From NCBI GenBank assembly GCA_910577955.1, contig CAJTNC010000020.1:1-49310 (forward strand): a DNA stretch of 49,310 nt. Reading direction: 5' to 3'. A program made the position numbers and the translations under genes. Positions 41,621 through 49,220 of the stretch are shown here, piece after piece. This DNA comes from an uncultured Lachnospiraceae bacterium (lineage in GTDB: Bacteria > Bacillota > Clostridia > Lachnospirales > Lachnospiraceae). Below the pieces are notes generated by a model. That model worked only from the letters and a program-made list of their open reading frames with translations. It had not been told where the DNA came from and searched no databases. The number at the start of each line of letters is the position of its first letter. Position 1 is the first letter of the stretch.

Positions 41621-43022
41621 ATTCCATCATCAGCATAATAATGAGGCGGAATTCATCATCATGTAAGTCAATGGCTATGTCCCCGGAATATTTCCTCGCC
41701 ACCATGCGGATATTGGACAATCCATAACCATGACTGTCCGCTTTTTCCTTTGAGGTAACAGGCAGACCATGTTCTTCATCCCATTGAAGGTTTCCGGCAA
41801 AACTGTTGATTATTTCAATCATATAGGCATTTTTCCTGTGGTAAGAAATGACGGATATATATGGCGTTTTGCCCTTTTCTTCATCTTCCGACGGAAATTT
41901 CATTATGTGTTCCGCCGCGTTTCGCAAGGCATTGCTCAATATCACACTGACATCAAAGGCGTTAATATTCGTGCCCGCAGGATAATAAAACTCTGACCGG
42001 AAGCGTATGTTCCTTTTCTCCGCTTCGTTTTTTGCTTCCTGCAGGATTACATCCGTCACGGGATTCCCGCTTTTTATCTCCCCTGCCATCTGAGAAAGGG
42101 CAAATTTCAAGTCCCTTCCATAATCCATTGCTTCCTCCACATTGTTTCCGGCATACAGCCTTTCCAGCGTAAGGATATGGTTTGCCATGTCATGCCTGAT
42201 GCTGCGTATGCTCCGATACAGATCCTCCACCTGCCCGATATGCTTTTCTATACTGTCAACCTGCATGGCGAGCAGCTCATTGCGCATTTTTTCTTCCTGC
42301 CTTGCCTTGATGTTCTGGAACAATACGGTTACGACCACTATCGTAACGATGGATACGCCAAAGTACAGAAATGCCAGCCCGTTGTATAAGCCGGAAATAG
42401 GCGTCATCCAACTCTTTCCCGAACTGGTCTGATACTGTATCATGATTCCGTACCCGGTCATACCCGTGACCGAAGGCACGGTAAGCAGGAATAATTCCTT
42501 CATGCTCAAATTCTCTCTTTTGTATATATATGCTTTTACGATATATCCCACACTGATTCCCAATACCGCAAAACCGATTGCCACATCCAACAGCTCCACT
42601 CCGCCAAATATGAAAATCTTTACCGCATGATTCCCCTCTGCTGCGTAAAAGATATCAGATACAGCTTTTATATCATATATGGCATTCGTCACGATCCTCG
42701 TCATGTATTCTGACATCCAGTGCAGAGAAAAAAATGTCGCCGCTATGAAGGCTTTCTGTTTGTAATTCCTTCGGTCTGCTTTGCACATGACGACAAACGC
42801 CGACAATATCCCTATTCCGTATGTTGCAAATATGTTTATCTCGACCGGCACAAAATACAGGATCAGCATTACGGCCAAATATGCGATCCCTATGCCGAAC
42901 GCCCCCTTTTTATTTTGCATGAACAGCTTTGCAAACCGGAATAGGATATATCCCGTTCCATACGCTGATACCATAGCGCAAATCGCAGACACTGCCTCCC
43001 AATATAGTTCCCCGTGTTCCAT
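41619..43022 (-). CDS. AgrC-like sensor histidine kinase (GHKL ATPase)
   Basis: 467 residues. Six or seven N-terminal membrane segments (~1-230), then a short coiled coil, phospho-acceptor region SIRHDMANHILTLERLYAGN, and GHKL ATPase motifs: N-box VILSNALRNAAEHI and G-box SHGYGLSNIRMVARKYSGDI. This matches peptide- or signal-sensing AgrC/ComD-type kinases. The start codon follows directly on the response regulator stop. No agrB or agrD-like precursor is visible nearby, so the signal is unknown. Confidence 0.88.
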   Translation of the reverse strand: MEHGELYWEAVSAICAMVSAYGTGYILFRFAKLFMQNKKGAFGIGIAYLAVMLILYFVPVEINIFATYGIGILSAFVVMCKADRRNYKQKAFIAATFFSLHWMSEYMTRIVTNAIYDIKAVSDIFYAAEGNHAVKIFIFGGVELLDVAIGFAVLGISVGYIVKAYIYKRENLSMKELFLLTVPSVTGMTGYGIMIQYQTSSGKSWMTPISGLYNGLAFLYFGVSIVTIVVVTVLFQNIKARQEEKMRNELLAMQVDSIEKHIGQVEDLYRSIRSIRHDMANHILTLERLYAGNNVEEAMDYGRDLKFALSQMAGEIKSGNPVTDVILQEAKNEAEKRNIRFRSEFYYPAGTNINAFDVSVILSNALRNAAEHIMKFPSEDEEKGKTPYISVISYHRKNAYMIEIINSFAGNLQWDEEHGLPVTSKEKADSHGYGLSNIRMVARKYSGDIAIDLHDDEFRLIIMLMME

Positions 43023-43745
43023 CTATCTTCTCCCTTTCCTCTGGTTGTACCTCAGATACTGTCTCACAAACCCTGCATAATTCTGCTTTGCCATGAGCGC
43101 CTGACCTTTTTCCAGATAGACAGACGTTGCATCATATTTCTTGATAAACCCAAAATTCACAAGAAACGACCTGTGCGTACGGTAAAATTCATCCCCTGCT
43201 TTTTCTTCCAGTTCTTTCATTTTCCCATAATATTCTATATCTGAATCCATTGTGTGCAGAATCACTTTCCGATCATATACCTCCGCATATACGATATCCT
43301 CCAGCCTGACAGTGATATGCTGGCCGCCTGTGGTTATCATCAGGCTTGGCTGTGCATCCTTTCTGCCCGCATCCGCAAACTTCTTTCTTTCCTCAAACTG
43401 TATTACGGCATTTTGCAGTACCTCTGCAAATTTCCCGTCATCAAAAGGCTTTACCAGATAATGGAATGCCCCCACGTCAAATGCCTGAAACACAAAATCT
43501 TCCAAAACAGTCACAAAAATAATAATTGCATTTTTGTTTTTCCTGCGCAGCTCCTTTGCGGTTTCCATACCGTTCTTTCCCGGCATCTGAATATCAAGCA
43601 GCAGGATATCCGGCTCTTTCGCTGACATAAGCAGTTCCTCCCCCGACCGGTACAGTAAAAGGTCTGCCTCCGGATAAAGTCTCCTTATCTTTTCCGCAAA
43701 CATATCCCTGAATCCTTTTTCATCATCGCATACCGATATCTGCAT
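43023..43745 (-). CDS. LytTR response regulator (AgrA-like)
   Basis: 240 residues from the ATG at 43745 (AGGAG 8 bp upstream). Receiver domain with CDDEKGF, phospho-acceptor Asp51 in DILLLDIQMPGKNGMETAKE, and YLVKPF; C-terminal LytTR DNA-binding domain with ITVRLEDIVYAEVYDRKVIL and FYRTHRSFLVNFGFIKKYD. Partner of the kinase directly downstream. A MITE lies 31 bp before its start. Confidence 0.92.
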   Translation of the reverse strand: MQISVCDDEKGFRDMFAEKIRRLYPEADLLLYRSGEELLMSAKEPDILLLDIQMPGKNGMETAKELRRKNKNAIIIFVTVLEDFVFQAFDVGAFHYLVKPFDDGKFAEVLQNAVIQFEERKKFADAGRKDAQPSLMITTGGQHITVRLEDIVYAEVYDRKVILHTMDSDIEYYGKMKELEEKAGDEFYRTHRSFLVNFGFIKKYDATSVYLEKGQALMAKQNYAGFVRQYLRYNQRKGRR

Positions 43746-43775
43746 TTTCTCACTCCTTTTTATATATCCTGAATA

Positions 43776-43986
43776 TAGGTGATTGCGAAACTCGTTGATT
43801 CTGCTGTTTTGATGTGCAAAATATACGATCAAGGCGCAGGCACGTTTTCACTGCGGCTCGACCGCAGCGGACACATAAGGCACCAAAATACGGTGCCTAA
43901 GTGCCGGCGGTCTCACAGCGCCTGCTTATTGATGCGTAAATTTTGCAGAAGCAATACTTCAGAAAGCGGAGTTTCGCAAACGCCTA
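43776..43986. mobile_element. MITE copy B (211 bp, perfect 12-bp target duplication)
   Basis: Inverted relative to copies A and C. Ends TAGGTGATTGCGAAACTC and GAGTTTCGCAAACGCCTA; flanks ATATCCTGAATA at 43764-43775 and 43987-43998, identical. This is the best-preserved copy and fixes the element boundaries and duplication length. The apparent reading frame through it (CKIYDQGAGTFSL) is shared by copies and is not a gene. Confidence 0.88.
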
Positions 43987-43997
43987 ATATCCTGAAT

Positions 43998-44003
43998 ATT
44001 ATA
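43998..44003 (-). promoter_or_regulatory. Possible -10 of the two-component operon, displaced by MITE B
   Basis: Minus strand TATAAT lies just outside the right end of MITE B. Without the insertion it would be ~40 bp before the response regulator start. No clear -35 is present, as expected for an activated promoter. Confidence 0.35.
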
Positions 44004-44093
44004 TCGGAATTATATTCATGCCGCGATAACAGGAATGATGTGAAACGAATATTTTCTGCTGTAAATTATCCGACATGCCGAATCAACCGTTTT

Positions 44094-44391
44094 TTATTTC
44101 TGATTCCTGTCAAACTGATATTGTGCAACATTCATAAAGTCATTATTTAAAACATAATAAACCCGATTCTCTTTCACAGAATATACAAAAGAAACCCGTG
44201 TTGCCCAAAGTCCCGACATTCCCGTTTCTATTGATTCCATGAAAAGAATGGTACCTATTATCCGGCATTTTAATGCCGATAAAAAACCTGTCCTTTTCTG
44301 CAATAACTGTATGTGTCCACACAGAAAGGTCCATGTCAAAATTAAATCCGACAATTGTATTGTCTCCGTTATAAACAAATCTCGTACACAT
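44094..44391 (-). pseudogene. Remnant of a choloylglycine hydrolase/linear amide C-N hydrolase family gene
   Basis: An ATG at 44391 with AGGAGG 6 bp upstream starts MCTRFVYNGDNTIVGFNFDM, then WTHTVIAEKDRFFIGIKMP and YHSFHGINRNGNVGTL. Cys2 and this pattern match the N-terminus of Ntn hydrolases of the bile salt hydrolase superfamily. After ~67 residues the frame runs into a stop at 44143, while a second frame gives ATRVSFVYSVKENRVYYVLN then NDFMNVAQYQFD, matching the family C-terminus. About 200 residues of the middle are missing. So an internal deletion with frameshift has killed the gene, though its ribosome binding site is intact. Confidence 0.68.
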
Positions 44392-44478
44392 ATTTCCCCT
44401 CCTATCGCTCATGTATAAATCAATTTTATTCATCTGCTGCGGTATTTTCAATACACCAAACATCACAGACGTAAAGTG

Positions 44479-44514
44479 TAAAAAAGAGAGCCGCTTTTCT
44501 TTAAGCAGCTCCCT
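44479..44514 (-). terminator. Terminator of the 2-oxoacid oxidoreductase operon
   Basis: Minus strand AGGGAGCTGCTT (44503-44514) pairs with AAGCGGCTCTCT (44485-44496) with two mismatches and is followed by a run of six T. It lies ~80 bp after the beta subunit gene. Confidence 0.8.
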
Positions 44515-44589
44515 ATCATTATCTTTTATATATTATTTTTCTGATAGCATACACCGAAAGATGGTAAAAATCCGCAAGATTTATGTTGT

Positions 44590-45528
44590 TCAAGCCCCGC
44601 ACCTGTTTTTCAACTCTTCCCACCTTGTGTCCACTTCTGCCTGAAACTGCGCGATCAGTTTCCCGCATCCCGGCTTAAAAAGATGCTTAAAGCGTTTCTG
44701 TGCACGAAGAAAGTCCTCCACAGGAAGCTTGTTTTTCGGCTCATAGTTTAAAATCCACTTTCCGTCAACCACTTCATACAGCGGCCAGTAGCAGCTCTCC
44801 ACCGCCAATTTGCAGATGTTCATCAGCTCCGAAGATTCGTAGCCCCAACCTCTCGGGCAGGGGGACATCACATTTAAAAACGCTGCTCCGGGCGTATAGA
44901 TCGCTTTTTCCGCCTTCGTGTGCAGATCCTTAAAATTCGACGTGAAGGTGGTCTGGGCCGCATAGGGGATATGGTGCTCCGCCATGATCGCCGTCAAATC
45001 TTTTCTCACCTGCACCTTACCGGCTGACGCCGTCCCCGCAGGCGTGGTGGTAGTATCCGCAAACTGCGGCGTAGCCGAGGAACGCTGTGTCCCGGTGTTC
45101 ATGTAGGCGCCGTTGTCATAGCAGACATAGACCATGTCATGTCCTCTTTCCATAGCGCCGGAGAGCGACTGAAAGCCGATATCGTAAGTTCCGCCGTCAC
45201 CGCCGAAGGTAATAAACTTACAATCTTTATCAAGCTTTCCCTTTTTGCGAAGCACCCTGTAAGCCGTCTCCACGCCGGACATAGTCGCTCCGGCATTCTC
45301 AAAGGCATTGTGGATATAACTGTCTTCATAGGCGGTATAGGGGTACATAAAAGTGGATACCTCCAGACACCCGGTGGCGTTGCCTATCACCGCCCTGTCC
45401 TCCGGGTGAAGCGCCCGCAGCACTGCGCGAACCGCCACGGTCCCCCCGCATCCCGCGCACATTCTGTGTCCCGGCGCCAGACGTTCCGTTCTGCTCATCA
45501 CTTCTTTATAATTATATGCTGTTTCCAT
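44590..45528 (-). CDS. porB: 2-oxoacid:ferredoxin oxidoreductase, beta subunit (thiamine diphosphate binding)
   Basis: 312 residues. HRMCAGCGGTVAVRAVLRAL near the N-terminus supplies cluster cysteines, and GGDGGTYDIGFQSLSGAMER gives the GDG...N-type TPP motif, with YVCYDNGAYMNTGTQRSSAT. Length and motifs fit pyruvate or branched-chain 2-oxoacid synthases. Together with alpha, gamma and delta it forms a four-subunit enzyme interconverting a 2-oxoacid plus CoA with acyl-CoA, CO2 and reduced ferredoxin. It is separated from the alpha gene by MITE C. AGAGG lies upstream of the ATG. Confidence 0.92.
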   Translation of the reverse strand: METAYNYKEVMSRTERLAPGHRMCAGCGGTVAVRAVLRALHPEDRAVIGNATGCLEVSTFMYPYTAYEDSYIHNAFENAGATMSGVETAYRVLRKKGKLDKDCKFITFGGDGGTYDIGFQSLSGAMERGHDMVYVCYDNGAYMNTGTQRSSATPQFADTTTTPAGTASAGKVQVRKDLTAIMAEHHIPYAAQTTFTSNFKDLHTKAEKAIYTPGAAFLNVMSPCPRGWGYESSELMNICKLAVESCYWPLYEVVDGKWILNYEPKNKLPVEDFLRAQKRFKHLFKPGCGKLIAQFQAEVDTRWEELKNRCGA

Positions 45529-45557
45529 TTAGTTTCCTCTCATCTCATTTATTCTGT

Positions 45558-45769
45558 CAGTCATTTGCGAAACTCCTCTTTCTGCAAGTATTGCTTGTGC
45601 AAAATTTACGCATCAATAAGCAGGCGCTGTGAGACCGCCGGCACTTAGGCGCCGTACTTTGGCGCCTTATGTGTCCGCTGCGGTCGAACCGCAGTGAAAA
45701 CGTGCCTGCGCCTTGATCGTATATTTTGCACGGCCAAACGACAGAATCAATGAGTTTCGCAATCACCTG
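45558..45769. mobile_element. MITE copy C (212 bp) inside the oxidoreductase operon
   Basis: Left end CAGTCATTTGCGAAACTC (diverged), right end GAGTTTCGCAATCACCTG. Flanks CATTTATTCTGT (45546-45557) and CATTTTTCTGT (45770-45780) are the same 12-bp target copy with one base lost. Its central hairpin reads GGCGCC/GGCGCC where copies A and B read GGCACC/GGTGCC, a paired change. Confidence 0.82.
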
Positions 45770-45793
45770 CATTTTTCTGTTACAGTTTGACAA

Positions 45794-46978
45794 CTACTCC
45801 CGCAACCCGATATAAGCATACATATCTTTCACCACATGCGTCCTCGCAAGTTCCTCCAGCTTTCCGTAAACTTCCTCAAAATCCTCCACCGTGATGTCTC
45901 TGCCGCCCAGACCATAGAAATAATTCACCACTTCCGCCTGAGATTTCGCGCTGTAGAGCGCCGCCCGCACTTCCGCCCCCAGAGGACCGCTTGTGGCGGA
46001 AAACATCTCGGACCGATCAAGCACCGCCACCGCCTTCTTATCCTTGAGCGCTGCTGCCAGCTCCTCCTCGGGGAAGGGCCTGAACACTCTGATTTTCAAA
46101 AGGCCTACTTTCTTTCCTGTCTTCTCTCGGATCCGTTCCACCGCCGCCTTGCAGGTGCCCGCCGCAGAGCCGATGAGGACGATGACATACTCCGCATCCT
46201 CCATCCGGTACTCTTCAAAAAAGCCGTATTTTCTTCCGGTCATCTGCTCAAATTTTTCCGCCACTTCCAAGATAACCTGTCTGGCATTTTTCATCGCTTC
46301 CCGCTGGCCGCGCTTCGTCTCCATATAGTAGTTGGAAACCGCGTAAGGCCCTACCGCCATCGGTTCCTTCTCGTTCAGAAGATAGTGTGCAGGACGGTAT
46401 TCTCCCACAAACTCCTTCACCTTATCATCCTCCGCAAGCAGGATATTTTCCACGCCGTGGCTGGTGATGAAACCGTCCTGACAGATCATCACGGGCAGAT
46501 GCACCGCCTCATGCTCCGCGATCGGATACGCCTGCAAGAAATTGTCATACACTTCCTGATTGGACTCCGCATAGATTTGGATCCAACCGGCATCCCTCGC
46601 ACCCATGCTGTCCGAATGATCCGCGTTGATATTGATGGGCCCGCTTAACGCCCTGTTCACAAGCGCCAGCACAACCGGAAGCCGATCGGAGGCCGCCACA
46701 TACAATTCCTCCCACATCAAAGCCATACCGCAGGAAGACGTGGCCGTCACCACCCTCGCACCCGCCGCCGACGCGCCGATGGCCGCGCTCATAGCGCTGT
46801 GTTCACTCTCTACATGGATAAATTCCGTGTCCACTTTTCCGTTTGCTATGTAATTTGCCACATACTGCGGAATCTCCGTGGAGGGCGTGATGGGAAAGGC
46901 CGGCATCACGTCCGGAGCCGTCTGTTTGATGGCGTAGGCCACAGCCTCATTGCCGGATAAACGTTCTCTGATCGCCAT
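45794..46978 (-). CDS. porA: 2-oxoacid:ferredoxin oxidoreductase, alpha subunit
   Basis: 394 residues. GNEAVAYAIKQTAPDVMPAF, PITPSTEIPQYVANYI, FIHVESEHSAMSAAIGASAA, SSCGMALMWEELYVAASDRL, and HSDSMGARDAGWIQIYAESN are the standard alpha-subunit signature for pyruvate/2-oxoacid synthases, followed by a C-terminal transketolase-like domain (KKVGLLKIRVFRPFPEEEL). It abuts the delta gene without a gap. Substrate choice between pyruvate, 2-oxobutyrate and branched 2-oxoacids cannot be read. Confidence 0.93.
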   Translation of the reverse strand: MAIRERLSGNEAVAYAIKQTAPDVMPAFPITPSTEIPQYVANYIANGKVDTEFIHVESEHSAMSAAIGASAAGARVVTATSSCGMALMWEELYVAASDRLPVVLALVNRALSGPININADHSDSMGARDAGWIQIYAESNQEVYDNFLQAYPIAEHEAVHLPVMICQDGFITSHGVENILLAEDDKVKEFVGEYRPAHYLLNEKEPMAVGPYAVSNYYMETKRGQREAMKNARQVILEVAEKFEQMTGRKYGFFEEYRMEDAEYVIVLIGSAAGTCKAAVERIREKTGKKVGLLKIRVFRPFPEEELAAALKDKKAVAVLDRSEMFSATSGPLGAEVRAALYSAKSQAEVVNYFYGLGGRDITVEDFEEVYGKLEELARTHVVKDMYAYIGLRE

Positions 46979-47275
46979 TTATCTGCCCTCCTTCATCTCA
47001 ATCGCGCCAAAAGGACACACCTTCGCGCAGATTCCGCATCCCTTGCAGTGATCATAATCAAATTCCTGCCGCTTCCCCTCGGAGACCGGAATGGAAGAAT
47101 CCGGACAGACCGGCACGCACAGCAGACATTGCCTGCATTTTTCCTTGTCATATACCGGTGTAGAAACCCTCCACTCTCCCGTGTTAAAATTTCTGGATGT
47201 GGCAGGTTCATAGATCTGATTCCCCTCTGTGATGTCCTGCCACGGACTCTTTTCATGAATATCCCTACTTTTCAT
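46979..47275 (-). CDS. porD: 2-oxoacid:ferredoxin oxidoreductase, delta subunit (2 x 4Fe-4S ferredoxin)
   Basis: 98 residues with two ferredoxin motifs, CRQCLLCVPVCP and CKGCGICAKVCP, eight ligating cysteines in all, and a 45-residue N-terminal extension with SPWQDITEGNQIY typical of PorD. It carries electrons between the TPP site and external ferredoxin. Confidence 0.94.
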   Translation of the reverse strand: MKSRDIHEKSPWQDITEGNQIYEPATSRNFNTGEWRVSTPVYDKEKCRQCLLCVPVCPDSSIPVSEGKRQEFDYDHCKGCGICAKVCPFGAIEMKEGR

Positions 47276-47343
47276 CTGGTTGTCATTTCCTTTCTCTTAG
47301 GCGCATAGGAACGCTCCCTGCAAGCCGTCTCATCCTATGCCTT

Positions 47344-47955
47344 TTATGCGCTTTTCTTAACAGATTTTGCCCCATCTTCCGCAAGCGCTTCAAAAGTCAT
47401 CTCAAGAGCTTTCATATTGCCCTCGATGACCTCCGGCTTCTTCGCAAATTTATGGGCAAAAGAATCTTTCATCTCCTTCAAAAACTCTGCAGGCGTCACA
47501 ACTCCCGACACCGCAACCACCGCCGCAAGCATAGGGGAATTCGGATAATATCTGCCGAGGGCCTCAAGAGATATCTTTCTCGCGTCAACCGTATAGACGC
47601 TGCCCTTCCATCCGTGTCTGCGAAGTTTCGCCGCGATCTCCTCCTTGGTCTGTTCTGTATTGACGATCACCGCACCCTGCTTCTTTAACCCCTGCGTCAC
47701 GTCGATGCCCGCAAGCAGACTGTCGTCCACCACCACCACATAATCCGGCTCATAGATATTGGAATGGATCGTGATCGGGTCTTCGCTTATCCTGTTGTAC
47801 GCCGTGATAGGCGCGCCCATGCGCTCCGGGCCATACTCCGGAAATCCCTGCACATGCTTTCCTGTCTTGAAAGCCACATCCGCCAGAAGCAGGGCCGCCG
47901 TCTTCGCCCCCTGTCCTCCTCTTCCGTGCCATCTGATCTCAACCGTGTTTTTCAT
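47344..47955 (-). CDS. porC: 2-oxoacid:ferredoxin oxidoreductase, gamma subunit
   Basis: About 203 residues from the ATG at 47955, where AAGGAGAG lies 8 bp upstream. RWHGRGGQGAKTAALLLADV at the N-terminus and GFPEYGPERMGAPITAYNRI are diagnostic for the gamma subunit, which binds CoA. It is the first gene after the T-box leader; upstream codons in the same frame belong to the leader, not the protein. Confidence 0.94.
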   Translation of the reverse strand: MKNTVEIRWHGRGGQGAKTAALLLADVAFKTGKHVQGFPEYGPERMGAPITAYNRISEDPITIHSNIYEPDYVVVVDDSLLAGIDVTQGLKKQGAVIVNTEQTKEEIAAKLRRHGWKGSVYTVDARKISLEALGRYYPNSPMLAAVVAVSGVVTPAEFLKEMKDSFAHKFAKKPEVIEGNMKALEMTFEALAEDGAKSVKKSA

Positions 47956-48237
47956 AATATTCTCTCCTTCTCTCATCAAAAAAGCCGACCTGCTCACTCG
48001 CATAGTCGGCTTTCTAAAATCTTTTTCCTCTTCTCGTTCCATCCACGACATACCAACATATGCGTCCTCTGTCACGGGAGGAACCCGTCTGCATCTACTC
48101 GCTTCTGCTTTGGTGCAGCAACTCGGGAGTGATATTCCGGCCATTCTACTCGTACCGCTTCTCAGCCCCCGCGGCTCTCTGTGACTTTCCAAATGGATGT
48201 ACTGTCTCCGTCATCGTTTTTAATGATTTATTTAATT
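47956..48237 (-). promoter_or_regulatory. T-box leader, specifier AUC (isoleucine), before the oxidoreductase operon
   Basis: About 280 nt of untranslated leader. Minus strand: ACAGAGAGCCGC (AGAGA motif), GGGGCTGAGAAGCGG (GNTG motif), and GGAATATCACTCCCGAGT, which aligns with the specifier loop of T-boxes such as tyrS (GAA-C-TAC-GCCTTT-GAGT) and puts ATC at 48133-48131, followed by a purine. A T-box-like TGGATGGAACGAG lies at 48033-48045, then a terminator hairpin. Uncharged tRNA-Ile would stabilise the antiterminator and turn the operon on. TAT (Tyr) is the less likely alternative reading. Confidence 0.85.
47978..48013 (-). terminator. Regulatory terminator of the T-box leader
   Basis: Minus strand AAAGCCGAC (48013-48005) and GTCGGCTTT (47989-47981) with a 15-base loop, then TTTTT. 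It lies 23 bp before the gamma-subunit start codon. Confidence 0.85.
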
Positions 48238-48243
48238 CACTTC

Positions 48244-48272
48244 ATTATAGTAGTCCGGTAAAGTATTGTCAA
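48244..48272 (-). promoter_or_regulatory. Consensus promoter of the T-box/oxidoreductase operon
   Basis: Minus strand TTGACA (48267-48272), 17-bp spacer, TATAAT (48244-48249): a perfect sigma-A promoter. Strong initiation plus T-box attenuation is the common design. Confidence 0.88.
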
Positions 48273-48312
48273 GTTTTTCTGAAAAAAACGAGGATAAATC
48301 GGGATAAACCTT

Positions 48313-49203
48313 TTACGGCAAAAGCCCGAGCCTCTGCAGACCCTCTGCGATATATTCTTCCTCCCCGCCGCAGTCCAGCTTTCCTAAAAAGATGGAAGGC
48401 TTTGTCTTCCCGTGGTAATCGCTGCCGCAGGTCACCGCCAGATCAAACAGATCCGCTTTTTTTCGATAATACTCCGTCTGGCAGGGGTTATGATAGCTGC
48501 AGTATACCTCTATGCCCTCCATCCCGCTTTCCACAACTTCCTGAAGCAGATCTTCCCGCTCCTTTATATTATTCCCGGGATGCGCCAGCACCGGTACCCC
48601 TCCGGAAGAGCGGATCAGTTCCACCGCTTCCTCCAGACTGATAAAATGAATGGGAATATAGAGTTCCTTTCCTTTTGCGCACCAATCCCAGTAAAAATTC
48701 ACGTAAGGGTTGTCGCAGCGTTTACCGCCCGGACGGTATTCCCTCAACATCGGATGATCCTTATTTCTTTCATCCGCCAAAGCCACCTCCGCGATCACTT
48801 CCCCCGTCACATATCCGTAGTGCGCTAATGCATACGCCTTCTCTTCATCTATCACCAGTCCTCTCGCCCGCATCATCCGCAGACGGGGTGCAGAACTGGC
48901 CCGCTCTTCCTCCGCCAGCCTTTCCTCCAATTCGGCATACCGCTTGTCTGACACATCGATGCCATAGCCGAGGACATGCAGATCCACATCTTTGTAACAG
49001 CAGTCCAGTTCAATAGCCGGAATGCAGCTCATATTTCTTTTCTTTGCCTCGGCAACGGCTCCCTGCACAGCCCGACAGGAATTATGATCCGCAATGGCCA
49101 TGATCCCGATACCCGCCTCATCACATTTTTTTACGATCTCCTCCGGCTCAAAATCCCCGTCGTTGCTATAGATAGAATGCATATGTAAATCAATCCGTCC
49201 CAT
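48313..49203 (-). CDS. PHP-domain phosphoesterase
   Basis: About 296 residues from the ATG at 49203, with GAGGAG 7 bp upstream; an in-frame TTG at 49224 has no Shine-Dalgarno. PHP metal motifs: DLHMHSIYSNDGD at the N-terminus, GIMAIADHNS, PVLAHPGNN, EGIEVYCSYHN, and VTCGSDYHGKTK at the C-terminus. The set is complete for a three-metal PHP site. Relatives include 3',5'-nucleoside bisphosphate phosphatase (YciV/RnaAM); this may be the activity, but specificity is inferred only. Confidence 0.9.
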   Translation of the reverse strand: MGRIDLHMHSIYSNDGDFEPEEIVKKCDEAGIGIMAIADHNSCRAVQGAVAEAKKRNMSCIPAIELDCCYKDVDLHVLGYGIDVSDKRYAELEERLAEEERASSAPRLRMMRARGLVIDEEKAYALAHYGYVTGEVIAEVALADERNKDHPMLREYRPGGKRCDNPYVNFYWDWCAKGKELYIPIHFISLEEAVELIRSSGGVPVLAHPGNNIKEREDLLQEVVESGMEGIEVYCSYHNPCQTEYYRKKADLFDLAVTCGSDYHGKTKPSIFLGKLDCGGEEEYIAEGLQRLGLLP

Positions 49204-49220
49204 TTTCTTCTCCTCTCTTC

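Noticed and set aside
41619..44391. Complete Agr quorum-sensing locus
   Set aside because: Kinase and regulator are AgrC/AgrA-like, but no AgrB protease or AgrD-like precursor could be found in the surrounding frames.
48131..48135. Tyrosine (TAT) as the T-box specifier
   Set aside because: Alignment of the spacing to the GAGT motif (six bases) and the purine after the codon favour ATC; TAT would be followed by C.
47956..48192. 80-residue N-terminal extension of the gamma subunit
   Set aside because: The frame crosses the T-box terminator and specifier region; a proper ribosome binding site precedes ATG 47955 and the conserved domain starts there.
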